Notes: generated by a model not told the origin, from the letters alone. 64,000 bases of DNA from Coffea arabica (GCF_036785885.1 NC_092312.1:21284001-21348000), one strand, 5' to 3'. Counted from the first letter of the stretch, positions 22,373 through 37,000 are shown. Made by a program: numbers and translations.

Positions 22373-25300
22373 ATGATTCTGAGAACTCCAGCGCCGAGAA
22401 AGCGAAGGGCAGAATCGGCGTTGCTTGAAGAAGATAATCAATTTTTGAATAGTCGTAGCCCTAATAATACTAAAAATAATGTTTCTAATAGTAACAAGCA
22501 GCTGGTCATCTACGAGGACTCTCCGTCGGCTCCGGTGCCGGAATCGTCTCATGACCATCCTATCACCTCCGACCATATGCTCTGTACTTATCAATGCCGT
22601 CAAATGGTACTTTATTCTTGTTTCAAATTGTTGCTATTTATTTGATGGAAAATTAGTAGGTGGCTTGGCTAGTTCTGGAGTAGCTGAAGAGTTTAGGAGG
22701 TTTTTGGATCCCTTGTATGTTCAATCTGAATTCTTTTGATTACTTTTTATACAATTTGGCGGTTCTTGAGGTGAAAATGTGCGCGGCATGTTTTCATATC
22801 GTTAGCTTAAAAATAAGCTGATTGTAGCCTTTTCAAAGTTGAAAGTTTTCTGGATGTGTTCTAGTTTGCATCCGGCCTTGCTTTTAGCTAATTTTAAGGA
22901 GGAAATATGCTGATGCTGAGAAACAATACTGTTCAGGTGCTTAAGACAACTGATTGTCTTTTCACAAACTTTGAGAACAAAACATGTTCGGATTTTTTCA
23001 AACAGCCTTATCATAATTGCCATAATTGGCCTGAGACGAAGCTAACGAAGACATGCCCCTTTCTCGGATATCAAGCATTTTTTTTGCTCCACTTATAATC
23101 TTCCCAACTGAAGTAGAAACTTTATTATGGAAATATTTCAGCTGCAGGTTTTCATCTTGCTATGTTTCTAATATACGGCATGTCGTGCCAAACTTAGGTG
23201 TTTTTGGTATGGTAGATAATTACTTATTTGCACTTACAGAAAACGTTATATGTTTATACATCCTTTTTGCTTGATAAATCTGCTAATGCTATCACTTATG
23301 GCTGCAATACTTGTTCATTGTTGCAGGTAAAAGCTGAGTTTTTTGATGCTCTAAGCAATGCAGAAAAACAGGCTCGTGGGTGTCAATCCAAACTTGATGC
23401 ATTGAATGAAGATTTTTGCAAAGCTGGTGGGTAACAAAATAATACATGTTCAATGTAAGATTAAGATCACTTGCCCCCCCCCCCTCTTTTGTGCAATGAA
23501 CTATAAGTTCACTTAATCAAGGTGTTGATATACAGGCTTGGTTAAGGTTAGCAAATGCCTTACTGAAGTCTTGAAAACATCTGGCACTGTAATATACTTT
23601 TGTCTAGTTGAAAAAATTATCTATAGCACCCAACTTAATATATTTAAAAGATTGTAAATTTATGTATCAAGATTTTCTCAGTGGTGTGTTTTCCACACTA
23701 CAAGGAGCTGTACTCTAGGGTACTCAAAGACAGAGACAAATTATGTGATCTAATTTCCCCTGTTTTTTCTTTTGTATGAAGAATTTTTTTCTTGATGAGT
23801 ATATATACTGCTGTCAACTAGTAGTGTGATGTGTTTGTGGCTGTTGCAGAAACTGAAAGGAAAAGATTTCGAGACAAACTTTTATCTGCAGAGCAAGAAC
23901 TTGCAGCTGCAAAACGACGTGAACAGGATCTTCAAGAACAGCTAATGAAGGGGGTCAACTCTTCTGAAGAACGTCTCCGGAGACAGTTGCAGTTGTTTAA
24001 TGAGCTTGAGGTGCTTCCCATACAGCTTCAGTTTATGCATGTTTATTTTTCTTTTGTTCCTGAAGTTGGCTTACTTGTTCCTGATGTAAATTTATGGAGT
24101 CCTGCTACTCCAAGTATTTTGGTAGAGGGAGTTCAATCTGCTTTGAGATTTATAAGTTTCACAAATTTCTTTTCTATTGCATGAAGCACTGGAATCTGGG
24201 CTATAAGTGGGTAGAAAATGGAAAACTGGGGCTGATACTGGTTTAATGCACAATTTTCTTACAGCACCATATCAGAGGCTTATTTAGGAGGTTCCTTTTG
24301 ATTCTGCAAGTTTGTGCTGTGAAAGTTGTGGCCATGGCTTTTAAGCTGCAACGGGTCTCATGTTTTTTTAGTTCTTAATCATTATGCATGCAGTTCTGTG
24401 TCAAACTAACATTTCTTTGGGCTTGGTGTGGAGTAAATACATACTTTTGAGTACCTTGCAATTAGCTTGAATAATTATGGACACCACATGATATGCTTAT
24501 ATGGTTATCCTGTTTAATTTTGTGTGTAAAAGTAACAAGTCACTGTTGTTTTTGGTTTTGTAGATAAAGTTCCAAAATGAGGTGAATCTTCACGAAAAGG
24601 CTCAATCTTTGGCAGCATTGGCTGAAGAAAAAGCAAGCGCACTGGAGGCGAAATTACAGAAGGTCTCTCAGAGTACTGAAAAGGAGAAAATTCGGCTCCA
24701 GAATGAGCTTGCGCACCTGAAAAGCGATTCAAAACTTTCTGTGTCCAGAATTAGTGCAGATGTTGGTATCTATTTGTTTTGCTTATTTTTATCATGTTTA
24801 TTTGGACATTTGCATGTAAATTTATTCTTTTGGCTGCTTAGCTTGAGAGAATGGAATGCCGAGCTAAACATGCAGAGGAAGAGTCAAAACTATTGAAGGA
24901 TCAGATGGAACAACTCGGAAAGCGACTTCATGAGGTTATAAATTTCCTAGTTCTCATATTCTATGAAGTATTAGTCCTTGTTCTTCACCCAAGACTTTGG
25001 GGTTCATTCATTTGCTACGAGTCATGATTTTGGCTTTTCCATACCAGCCTATCAATGGATTTACTGATTGACACGGAATACTTATTTTTGGATTTAGCTT
25101 TCCTTCTTGAACTTTTGCTTTTTGTTATTTTACTGTTGCCACAGTCATGCTTCTTTATTTGTTTTTTAGGGGTTTAAGTGTTTTGCTGAAATTTTCTTAC
25201 CATTGGATTAAGATACTGATCTTTCTTGTTTGACCAGTGCTTGCAGCAGAAAGGTGAGATGGAGAAAAGGTTGTTACATGCTACTCCACAAGAATCTCCC

Positions 25301-28300
25301 TCTACCGACAGTAGTATATTGCTAAAGCATTTGCAAGAAGAACTCAGGAATTATGTAAGTCGTATTCTTATCTGTTATGATCTAAATGTGTTTTCCCTTC
25401 TTACTAATTCCAAGTCACTGGAGAATGCTGAAGAACTGATGCGTCAAATTTTGGGTACATAGAGTTGGAATGATCCTGGCCTCAAAGTATTTACGTGATT
25501 CGGTATAGGACAATTGTTGTTTTGAATATATTCTAGGCACAACTGAAGATAATAAAAACCAAAAAGCCAAGAAATTTAAGGAAAAATGAATTTAATTACT
25601 GGCTACTAAGTTTAATCAAATGACGGAGTCCAATGAGTACTGCTTCCTGTTTGCTAGATTGCATGGTCTTTTACTGCACACTTGTATGCCTTTTTGGTGT
25701 GTATAATGTACTGCAGAAAATAGCTCAAAATAGTGGGAAAGAGATGTACAATATACCTCACAATGGGTGTATTTTCGGCTTGTTGCTTACAAAGAAACTA
25801 ATAGCAAGTCCAAAAGCTGGTAATTGGACTTGCAGGGTGGCAAGATGATTCTTCTGTTCCAAATAGTGCATCACAGAAAATCCTGACTTTCAAGTGGGAT
25901 ATACAGTAATACAAGTATTTTTTTCTTTCTATTTTTTTGGGAGAATTTACCTATTTATCACTTCATATGGCCGAATAATATCAATGTACAATATCAGCTA
26001 GCTTTATCTAGTTCTGCTGTTACCTTGCTTCCTCTTCTGTAAAGACAGCTTGTTTGTTTGAAAGTGCATGTAACGTTTTCTGTATGAACTATGAAAGCAT
26101 CTTTGCAATTTTGATTGCTCTTAATATCTTGAACTTCAGATCATCACATAATATGGTCTGAAAAACTTCACATGGTGGACTTAGTTTTATTACTTCTCTT
26201 CTCTATTTATGAAGCCAATTACTTGGAATGTTTTGCGTGTTGGCTACAAAATTCTTTTCCCCAATATACATTTCGGCCGTTGGCCACCCTACAACAACAA
26301 TACTTACTTCATTTTTTGTTGGGATTTTGACTGTTGAGATGCTCCAAATCAGTACTTCACTTTTATTTTCTATTTTTTAGTTTTTACACTGCTTTCCCTT
26401 TCTCACTGCTCATATGTACAATGTATCTCCTTTTTTTGTTTTGTGTCTTCCATTCACATTGCAGCTGTAAGTATTTGATAAGCCATTTAAATTCACCTTA
26501 ATCCGATAATCAGGAATCTGAAGTACGTGAGGCAAGAAAACTGAAATCCTCTCATGAAAATGTTGAGTTACTGAAGGAGAAATTACAAGAAGAAAAGAGA
26601 CGTAGAGAAAGGGCGGAGTTAGACCTCCTTAAATTGCCGGAAATCCAATTGAGGATTGAGAAGCTACAGGATGAGTTGTCTGCTTGGAAATCTTTGATGA
26701 AAGATATTCCGGGCGTGTCATGTGCTGATGACGTACCTATGAAATTTGCAGCTCTGCAAAAGTATGTATTTGACGCAGTCCTACCTTTGTGGTCATCAAC
26801 TTGACTTTCCAAAAGCAAAAGACTTCACTTAATTTTTAATTGCTAAATAAAGGAGTTTCTACATGTTTTGAAGAATGAGTTTGGATTTTAGTGCTCTCTT
26901 ATTCATTAATGCTGGAAAGTGGGTAGCTTATACTAAATTAATATTTGGTATATTTTAATTAATAAACCCTGTTTCTTTGGACATCATCTCTCCTATGTTA
27001 ATGAATATTTCCTGCATGTGGGATTTTTTGACTTTGGATTGGCATCATGTTCAGAGAAGTGATTGATAGCATGACGAAAGTTGGTGAGGCACAGGTACGT
27101 TTGAAAGAGATTGAGGTGGCTCTAGATGCTGCAGAGCTTGATAAACAAAATGCAATTACTGAAGCTACATTGGCTAAAGAGAAGGCAGAATCGTCAAAGT
27201 CAGAGGTCAAGAGGATTGAATTGATGGTTAGTAGGACATGACTTTGCTGTTGTGCCTGATAGTATCTCTCTTTTTTCCCCTCTCCCAACCCTCAAATAGA
27301 AGTTTACTGTCATCATATTCAAAGTTTAGCAACTTTTGCTAAGCTTCTGCAGCAAAATGGGACATTCTTGTGTCTGTCTTCAGAAGCCATTCTGTTTCTC
27401 TGTGAGCTGTAATAATCTATTGGAAAATTCATGATTATTTTATCTTACTAGTAATATAGAAAATGCTTTTTCTGTATGAAGAACTGAGTGTTCATAACCT
27501 AATTTGGGTCGAAGGGTGTAGGGAATGATAGAGGCAAGAGCACTTTGGTCTTCCTTTTTTCTGAAGCTTTGTCAATTTGCTAGAACTGGTAAAGTTAGTT
27601 GTGCTTTTTCTTTTGACTGTTCTTTGAAGGTCTGTTTGGTGAAAACTCATATGTAGGCCATTTCATGGTTCAATGACTGGAAATCTTATGATACTGCTCC
27701 AAGATTGTGTTTTGAATTTGAGGCAATCATGAATGTAAACTTTATATCAAAGTTCCAAAAGCTACGTAGTGCAGGTTGATTTTTCTGTTGTTTGGTTAGC
27801 AATAAATCAAGTACTGCCTTCTCATTCCTCAAAACTCAGTTCTTGTCTGTATTTTCTACATTTATGAGGTTTGCTGTGCTTGTTTGTGTCACTGCAGCTT
27901 GCTTCTGCTTTGGAAGAAAAAGACCGCCTAAAAAATATGTTTAATGAATTAAAAAGGGAAAAGCATGCTCAGGGTGGGCCAGAAGTAGCAAGCGGAGCAC
28001 TTGTTCAGGTTGGTGTGGTCAATGTTCTTCCGCATATACTTTTGTGGATTTTTAACTAAAATGCTTGTAACTTGTTTGTGAGGAAAGGAGCTGGAAGCAT
28101 CTATTGCCAAGAAGGAGAACTATATAAAGGAACTAGAAAGCAATTTGCACGAGCAAAACCTCATTAATATCCACCAGCAAAATGAAATTAAGTTGCTAAG
28201 TGAGAGGCTAACTGATGAAGCCAGAAGAATAAAGTCATTAGAGAGGGAGGGTGATCGACTTCGTTCTGAGTTAGCTCTATTGGAGTCCAAGGTTTGTTTT

Positions 28301-31300
28301 CTAAACTACAAATTTGCTAGGATGGTCTGATGTTTGCTGCCTCTATCATTCTTGAGCACCTTTTCATGCTTATGGGTATGGTAACCAAATAGGAAATGGC
28401 AAAAGACGCCCCATTTTTTTTTAATGTTTTTTATAAAAGAAAAGTGAGAGCAAAGAATGATGATGAGCTACTTTGAAGTCTGAACTAAATTTAAAAGTTT
28501 CACCTATTGTACATTAGAAGTTAGAAGGTTGCCAAACAAGATTTACAAAAGGACTTTCTTAAGATAAAAGTTAGAATCAGCAGATTTTTAGCAGATGAGA
28601 ACAAGTTGTATATTCTTCTGTTCTAGCATCATGAACTTCTGTGTTGTAGTAGTTCCTTTATTTATTTATTTTTTTGCTGCAGTTGGGGCATGGCGATTTT
28701 TCATCTGCAAATACAAAAGTTCTGAGAATGGTGAATACTCTTGCTGTAGACAATGAGGCAAAACAAACAATAGAGGCTTTGCAAAATGAGCTGCAAAAGA
28801 CAAAGGAGAAGTTACAGGCTGTTGAAGAGTTGAAAAAGCAATCAGGTAATCTGAGACTCCTGAAAGTGCAAGTGATAGGATAATTAACATGAAGTATTCA
28901 CTTTGTTTTGGTACTGTTGTCAGTTTCAAATATGGATCGGCTTCCCAATTAAGAAAGGATTTGGAGTAGATAGACTACTTTTCTCAAGAATAGGCTGCCA
29001 TAAAATATATACAGCTGCAGATTAAATACTCCAGGAATTTAGCAGTTGGTAGGCTTTTTTTTTTTTTTTTCTTTTTTGTTTCATTCGAAGCATTGCTTGT
29101 TTGTTAGGCTTTGCATTTGCTAGAATAGGGTGATTGATTAGAGGAATGATGTTGTGAAAGGTATGGTTTGAGTAAAACATAAAATCTTACTGAAATTCAA
29201 CTGTTGCATTTCTAAGACAAAGACTATCTGTTATAGGCATTTGAAATGCAGGGATTTAACTTTGGAGCACCAAAATGAAAATCAACAACCACCTATAAAC
29301 TTCATAAGACATCAGTACACTGGAGCATCAATTTACCAATGCAGCAGCAAGATAACCAACCTCTGATTCTGACTTGACTCTATGTCCAGTGATTCCCCTA
29401 TTTGGTGAATAACAACAGCTACCATAAAGCAGACAAAATGCCTAACATGTGCCTCCTTGGAACTTTTGTTGGATTGGTCATATGATTTATGCTGTGAAAC
29501 TCTGCAAACAAGCTGGGTAAAGCAGCCCTTGGTCTTGGTCGCATTGGTGGGTGATGCAGAACATGTTAGTTGTTGTAAGAATGGAAAAATTACATTCTTT
29601 GCCTCCTCTACCACATTAGTTCATTTCCATAATGACTTAAATCATTCTTTAATGCCGCCCATTATTGCACTTTTCGGACACAATGGTAGAAGGTGAAAGA
29701 TGCAGTTTGATTTTCCTAATTTTGACCTCTGCAAAGAGAGCAAAATTGGAGGATGTGGGAAGTTAAATGGGGTTTGGATTATTTATTTCCTGTCAAGTAC
29801 AATGCTCGCTGTGTCTTCACAATTCTAACGAGTTGCTTAACTGGTTCAAGCTAGAAAGTTGAGGGCTTAGATGTGGTGTAACTGAAATCAAGGACCAGTG
29901 GTCCATGCCACATGAATGGGGACCAAAAGTGGAGTTCCATGAAGAATTCTTACTTTGAGAAACTGAGAAAAATTTAACAATCCACAACCTAGACTATGGT
30001 GATTATGGAAAAGAAGTGATAGTAAGTGGTGCAAAATCAACTGCCTACAGTGTGAACATAATAAAATGATAGACCATATTGCTGGCTATATTTGATTATT
30101 GGTACTGGATAAGGTGCATGAGTAAGTAATAGTAGTTTTGGGTGAAGATGTTGGTAAACTTAAGTTCTGGATGAATGTGCTGTGACTGTCTCTTTGCTGA
30201 GTTAGCAGAATGATTGTATGGAAGTACAGGACGCAGCTTAAGACAGTAAGACAGTTTTTGGACTGGTTGGACCATCCTAATTTGCTTGTAACTCCTTTTT
30301 GTCAAGTTCTGTACTGCCTGGCCACAAACAAACACCTCTATTGGTTTTGTGTGTGTTCTAAACTAACCGGGCGCTATGGATTAAAATCCTCATGTTATAC
30401 TTGGTCAACTTCTTATAATCTGGCTTTGTTTTCTGTGGACAATTTAGCTGATGCTGGCACACTGGTAGACTCCTATGTTTCTGGAAAGATTGTTCAGTTG
30501 AAAGAGCAAATTGCTACTCTTGAAAAACGTGAGGAAAGGTCAGCAGCTGGTGAAATAGTCTAAATATTTGCCTTGCTATTTAACTTTCTCAAGAGTAAAT
30601 AAAGCTCTGAATACTTGAACAGATACAAGACTGTATTTGCAGAGAGAATATCAGTTTTTAGAAGGGCTTGCTGTGAACTTTTTGGTTACAAGGTATTATT
30701 TGCAATTCAACTGAATTTTATTGTAGCTTCTCAAGTGACTGTTGCTGAAATTGTATGGCACTTGTTTTGTGGGATATTCCTGTTATAATGTGGTCTCAGA
30801 TTGTGATGGACGATCATCAGCGACCAGATGGAATCCCTGTCACACGTTTTATTCTCCAATCTATCTATGCTCAAGCTGATGATGAGAGGCTTGAATTTGA
30901 ATATGAATCAGGGAATACAAATATCATGGTAATCTGCAACTTTATGGTTTCATTTCCTGATCACTTGAATTTGTAAGCTTTCCAAATTTGGAGGGTGGCT
31001 GGGTGATAGCTGGTAGTAAGAAATATTTATTGTATAAGTTTCATCAATAATTTTTTTAATCCACTTGACATGATTCTTTGCTAATGATCATGTCACTAAC
31101 CTACTTTTGTTTCCTTGTTTTACTAGGTGAATGATTACACTAGACAGCCTGAGATATCTCACCAGGTACGAAAGTTGATTCACTTGATGGATGATCTTTC
31201 TTGCTTGTTTGATTCTGAAAACAAACATGTTGATTCCATAATTACCACTGGACTTGTTCACCCTGTATTATGGGTGGTGTTGGAAACTATCTCGTTCACA

Positions 31301-32227
31301 AGTGAAATTTAGTTGTGAGGATGTAATTGACACTTGGCAAGATAACTGAGCAAGATTTGTAGCTTGCTAAAATGCCTAAAGGGGAAGGTGATATGGTCTT
31401 TATATTACAGAGGCGAACTGTATCTACGCTTTTTATTGCAAGGGAGTTTGCAGTGGTTTTGAGAACTTCTCGAATCAAAAGGTGCAGAGAGGATGAGATC
31501 CTAAGACTGAAGCTTAAGCACTTAAAAGGAATGGACTGTATATTTTTCGATAGTTGAAAAACGATTTGAAGTCCCCTAAGATTAAAGTCTGGCCATATAG
31601 AATAAGAATTTGGAACATTTATGTGACCTGATGGCAACAGTTATTCCTCGATTTTTGTTGTCTATGCATATGCTTTATATGGATTTATCTTGTGAACCCA
31701 TTGCTCGTGTGAATACTTTTTTTTGGCATAAGTTGAAAGCAACTCATACTAAGGAGGATTGCAGTCTGTTTTGAAAACAGTGTTTGAAGTACAATTATTA
31801 AAAAATAATAATAAAATTGAGCCTATGTAGATGTACATGCTCATTAAAAGTTACATGTGCTGGATGCCGTCATCATATTCTTCTGCATATGTAAGTTCTG
31901 GCTAGTTGTTTGATGTGGTTTTAATGCTAGCTGCATATCCTGCTGAAAATGGTTTGTACTGTTATGTAGTTACTATGTGGATTATTAAAAGCTCCGAGCC
32001 ATGTAAAAGAAGAGAATTTTAAATTTAAGCATTTTATTGTGGTAATCATCAGCAAGAACTACTTAATGCTTGTTTAGTGGAGAAGGCAAGGATATAATTT
32101 GAAGCTCAAATGGTTCTTTTCCTCGTCTTTTTTCCAGGTTGAAATATTTATGCGGAAGATGAATTCCATCCCTGCTTTCACAGCCAACTTGACCATGGAA
32201 TCTTTCAATAAGCGGACCCTATCTTAG
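22373..32227 (+). CDS. MAD1: Mitotic arrest deficient 1 (spindle checkpoint coiled-coil protein)
   Basis: MAD1 recruits and converts MAD2 at unattached kinetochores and also sits at the nuclear envelope. Exons: 22373-22606, 23327-23426, 23850-24010, 24564-24761, 24842-24934, 25238-25354, 26514-26761, 27055-27226, 27898-28008, 28088-28291, 28683-28845, 30448-30538, 30623-30692, 30800-30928, 31127-31165 and 32138-32227 (TAG). They sum to 2220 nt, 739 aa; Arabidopsis MAD1 is about 726. A short Pro/basic N-terminus (MILRTPAPRKRR) is followed by long Glu/Lys/Leu coiled coil. KVLRMVNTL at about 558-566 fits the position of the MAD2-interaction motif. The globular C-terminus has RRACCELFGYK and ends SIPAFTANLTMESFNKR, close to the animal MAD1 end as remembered. 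All introns read as GT-AG with frame kept. Confidence 0.96.
28846..30447 (+). other. Longest MAD1 intron (1.6 kb)
   Basis: It lies between the MAD2-binding region and the exon starting ADAGTLVDSY. It has a poly-T run near 29060 and short open frames on both strands (for example 29333-29614 minus, 29457-29696 plus) that match nothing recognised. No transposon ends were identified. Confidence 0.6.
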
Positions 32228-33365
32228 AATATGCAATGATACCTTGGTGCTGTCCATGTCATCATCGATAAGGAGATGATGATGTTGTTGTGATGTCATT
32301 AGATGTGTGATGTCCTAGTGATCGGGTGGTCTACCGATTCTGTGGGTTCTCCACGGTGGATGTTCTCAGCTACGTTTAATTAGGTTAGCTTATAATCCTT
32401 TTGTACAATCTGTGTGGTAGCATTAGATTATTTTCAGTTCAAGTTTGTTGGTTTTTCAAAATATTTTGATTTTGTAGAAGAGCCCGGAATTTGTTTATTC
32501 GATGAGTGAAAAAGCCAGCTGAAATGGGAAAAAAAAAAAGAAAAAGAAATTCTGGAAGAAACTCTTTCAATCCAACATTTTTAAGCCGGGTATCTAACCA
32601 ATGGTTAGTGGATTATATCTAGAGAATCTAATAGTAGTTAATACGTACATTAAATCTTCAACCCCGTAAAAGGATTGCTTGGTCGACTACCTCCCCGTAA
32701 TAAGGGTGTTACGGGGGACTTCTGAGCAGACAATATGTTGAAGACAAAGGTGCTAAGCTGTGGAGAGGTGGAAAAGTAAAGACAGCAGGAGCGGTCCTTT
32801 GTTTTGTTTATGGACACTGTCCTGCAGAGTGGGTAGACATAAATAACATGTACATTGTAGGAAGACATTTTGGCTATGAATCTGATGAATGCAAAGGTAA
32901 GTGCAGTGGATACCGCAGTCAAATTTGTCTTCTTGTTTTCCATCTTTTCCACATTGAAAACGCAAGATGCTGTGACAAGTAAGACCCAAGAAGCAAGGTG
33001 GGTAATTGATTCAAGAGACTTTTGAGAGGGATGCAGCAGCATTCGCACTTTTTGCAGCGTCCAAAACGGCCGTTGTCATTGACTTGCTTTTATTTGCTAG
33101 AATAATAAGTAGTCACATATGGCAGACTATGGTGCCACAGTATATACATGGTAGACTACGAGTCTACAGTTTGATCATATCACAGTATATACATGGTAGC
33201 CAACAAACATGTATTTTTAGTTGAGTTTTTCTAGCGGATGTTCATTGGGTACTCGCTAATACATGCTAACATTTATTACCTTTGTATTTATAATACGTTT
33301 CTTAATTAATCTTATTTTTTCAAAAATTTGACATCTCAACATACACTTTAACGAGAGTATTTATT
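32228..33365. other. MAD1 3' UTR and intergenic DNA
   Basis: The first couple of hundred bases should be the MAD1 3' UTR. Beyond this no gene is seen. A duplicated CACAGTATATACATGGTAG lies at about 33136 and 33180. Confidence 0.5.
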
Positions 33366-34435
33366 GGACAGGACAATTTTAGAAACCTCCCTTTAATATT
33401 TTAAAATTACACATACTTCTCCTATTGCTACAAAAGTACTCTACTACCCCTACATAGGATACTTAATGATATTTTTTTTTGGAAAATTTCAGAAATTTCA
33501 AAAAAACCAAAATTGACTTATTCTATCTCTCTCTCTCTTCATGCTTTTTCCTTTCTACCTAACTCTTTCTTCCATTTCCTCTTTTGCTAAATTCCTACCA
33601 CTCATTCCTCTCTGCTTGATATTCTTCCTTCAATCCTAGATTAAGTTCTATCTATCATCCCTTACTCGTATTTATTCCCCTCGTTCCCTTCTTTTTTCAA
33701 ATAAGATTAGGCTCATCCTTTTTATCCTTTTAATTCTAAGTGTAACGGGTTTGATTTTTCTACATCTATTTATTTTATCCAATGTTGGTTGATTATGGGT
33801 GATAAAACTTAGTGATGTCAAAAGTCAAGAATTTGAGGGATGGATGGGCTTTTCGAAATAGGTGGTTGAAAAAAAAATAAAGAAGGTTGCAAAGAGAGAA
33901 AGACGAAAGAGCTGCGTTATTGATTGTTAATGAAGTGTCAGTTTTGGATAAAATTTGAGGTCGAGTTTTATCCATTTTAGCACCAAGTGATGAATTTAAT
34001 TGACTTGTGTAGTAAATGTAGGGGTTGGAATTATTGGACATAAATTAGGTTGTAGTGTTTTGAGTGCTAGAATTATTGAAATTTATTTTGATTTAAATTG
34101 GGGTGTTTGCTTGGCTTTTGGGGTGGCATTGCTTGGAAGGAGGCAATCATCATAGTTGAATTTTTTTTTTTCCAAACTTTTATTTTTTGGCAGAAAGAGT
34201 TTGTTGGCTTTGGTGTTGGAAGAAAGGCAATCAACAAAGCTCTTTTTATTTTTTCCTTGTTATCTTTTTGACAAAAGGGTAGTTTAGGATATTTGAAAGA
34301 ATTGGTAGCCTATTAGGCCTATTTTAAAGCATAAATAGTGAAAGCAAGGGAAATGAATATAATTTTTGAAACCTAAAGGGAGCTTCCTGAAATTGTTAGA
34401 GACCTCAAGGGAGATTTCTGAAATTATCCCTCCTT
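33366..34435. mobile_element. Non-autonomous DNA element with degenerate 28-bp inverted ends
   Basis: The left end GGACAATTTTAGAAACCTCC matches the reverse complement of the right end, GGGATAATTTCAGAAATCTC, and both continue CCTT. The interior, about 1 kb, has CT-rich and poly-T tracts and no coding sequence. Superfamily uncertain. Confidence 0.55.
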
Positions 34436-37000
34436 ACTGGGCATTTGTTAGATAGACTCTTTTTAATTCACACTTCATCTTTCAGTATGTTATGCTTAAT
34501 GCTCGTCTGTTCAACGGTGGTGGTCATGACTTCAATTTGTCCTATACTCAGTATTCAAGGCTACTTTTATTAAACCCCACCAACAAATTGTAAGAAAATC
34601 GTGAAAAGGGCACAAATTGTAATTGCCTTAGTCATAACCAACTTACCACTTACCTTTACCTTTAGTAAGTTGCCTAAAATTCTTTTTGGACGGTAGGTCG
34701 AGTGTTCGAATGAATTCCTGCGTCTATAGTTAACAAAAAATTCTAAAGTATCATAGTGCATTTCTCGTTTAAATGAGTTTTTTTTCTTTTAACCCTCCTA
34801 TATAGTTCAGTTGAACTCTCCTTTCTCCTTAGAGCAATTCTTCTACAGTTTAGTTGGGCTCTCTTTACCTCTTAAAATAGGATAAAATAGGTTATAAATA
34901 CTGTCACTTCAGAGGGACGAGAGAAGGTCATTGCATTAGTCACGAACTTTTCAAGGTTGCCCTTGCACAAATTTATCTTTGGTATCTGCAGTACTTCTAT
35001 ATAGAACCCGGCTGAATTTAGTCCATAGTAATGGAACATCGCGAGATGCCATAACTCTTTAGTCTTGTCATGCCGGGAATCTGATGCCCTGTTTGGACCC
35101 TAAAGCATTCGCGGGACATAGTGATGTCTCGGACGATCGGATTTTGGAAACCTCCCGAATCCATTCAAAATGTACAAAGGAACCATCCTTGCGTTACCAT
35201 ATATGGCATGTACTACCCAATTATATCACAGTTGCCGGCTCCAAGTGCAGTGAGAAAAGTCCTTAGTAGCATGATTGAAGACATGAATCCCACATCCAAG
35301 CCAAGTTCATCTGTCTGATCAGAATGGATGGCTCTCCCACATCTCCATTCCACTTTAGGAGGACTTAGCCCATGCAATTATGAATGCTTTATAATGAGGG
35401 ACAAGGGTTCCATTTTGTGTGTTTACCTAAAGGTGAATAACGTTGGATCACTCTAAAAGTTAAGGAAAATAAAGCTAGGAATCTCTTAGAAAACAAAGAT
35501 AGCAGCATTCATAACAAGGCAAAAATGCTTTTTAGTTAGGTTGATAGGTATGGATGATCCATTGGGGGTGATGGAGGCCATGTGCTGGAATATGTCTCTC
35601 ACGTCATGAAGCACCACCAAGGACCAGCCAGCCATGAACGAACTTCATGAAGAATTCCCTTGTGATGAGCTGAGTGGGATAGGATGGACACAGTACAATT
35701 GTGATCATGATTAGTGTCACTAATAGATGGAGTATCATCCCTCAGCAAAACTCCAACGACTCCTGTTTTTCAAGAAATGGACAGTAACAAGGAAAGTGAT
35801 TTTGCTATTACAATTTGAGCAGGTAATGGGTATCGTCTAAGTTGGATTTACATGGTGGTGGTGGACTCTAGTCCAAGACTCATGGTTGAGTGTGCAAATT
35901 AGGTGTTAGTGCCGCCTTCTTCGGAGACCCTTTTAGTGATTTTACGAACTTAGAAGCAACTCAATTGGAGGTGACGCATTTTTCAAAGCCCCTGCCAATT
36001 AAAGCATGCAATACTACTGCATACATGCATAATTGGCGTATATACTACCATCACATGGTCGTTCTTGGTGCAAATTGTCATCATTTCAACAACTTACATT
36101 ACCTAAGATTCGTCACCTTAGATATGTCAGTAATGGGTAAGCTAAAATAGCACTTTTGGAACTGATGAGAGGCATGTTTTTCAGGAGTAATTGATACGCT
36201 ACCACTTTTGGCGCCCGTGAGAAGTTCATATCTTCGGATTTTCATCGCTGAGTTTTAGCAGCAATTCATACGTATTGCTACCTAGCATTTTGCACTAGCA
36301 AGGAAAAAGATTGGCATAACTACTGTTATGAAAAAGATCATGCAGAATTTGCCCTGATTCTCCAATGTTTTAATAGCCACAGCCTTCTGATTCAGCTTAT
36401 ACTACTGGTTTCTTGTTTTCATGCCTCTGACAACGACTTGATATGAATTTCAACAGAAGCCCAATTGAATTTGATACCTCGACTAACCTGGACCCATGAC
36501 AATTAACATGTGTGTTGTCAACGTTGTGCAGAGTCGTTTCTTTCCTTTGCTTTCCTTTCCTTTCCTTTTGTCCACTTAATTTCAAGGAGGTTTGATCATA
36601 TCTCTGATGCGATTCTAATTTTCACAAGATTTTCAAATCTTGAATTGACATTGAAAGTGCACATGAGATGTATTGTCTAGTGAGATTGTGTCATCTCGCA
36701 GTTGAAGTCAAAATGCCGACTACAAATTTATCATATCCTACAATGAATTGAGTCAATCTTTGAACTGGAATTCCATATACTTGGATTATCTCGCGGCACT
36801 CAACTTTATGAGGATCTCCTCAAAGCTCAAGTAATCTTCGTGTTGTCCCGCTAAAATTTGACCACTCGTTAGAAAACCACAATAGAAGTCGGAGTTGACA
36901 TGTTGTTTTGGGAACTCATAAATAAATATGGGATCAAGGGCTCGCAAGTTGAGTTCTGTCCAATTTAAATCGATTCATAGAATTTTTATAACTTTTTGTG
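34436..37000. other. Intergenic, no gene seen
   Basis: Several frames of 60-86 codons (35084, 35121, 35890 plus) lack recognisable domains. A CTTTC-type simple repeat is at about 36537-36570. Nothing else is supported. Confidence 0.5.

Noticed and set aside
32650-33048. 132-codon minus-strand frame downstream of MAD1
   Set aside because: No recognisable domain, no splice partner, and Cys/Phe/Ser-rich composition typical of AT-rich non-coding DNA.
35084-35318. Two overlapping plus-strand frames of 60-65 codons
   Set aside because: No homology recognised and no gene structure around them; one uses a different frame of the same sequence.
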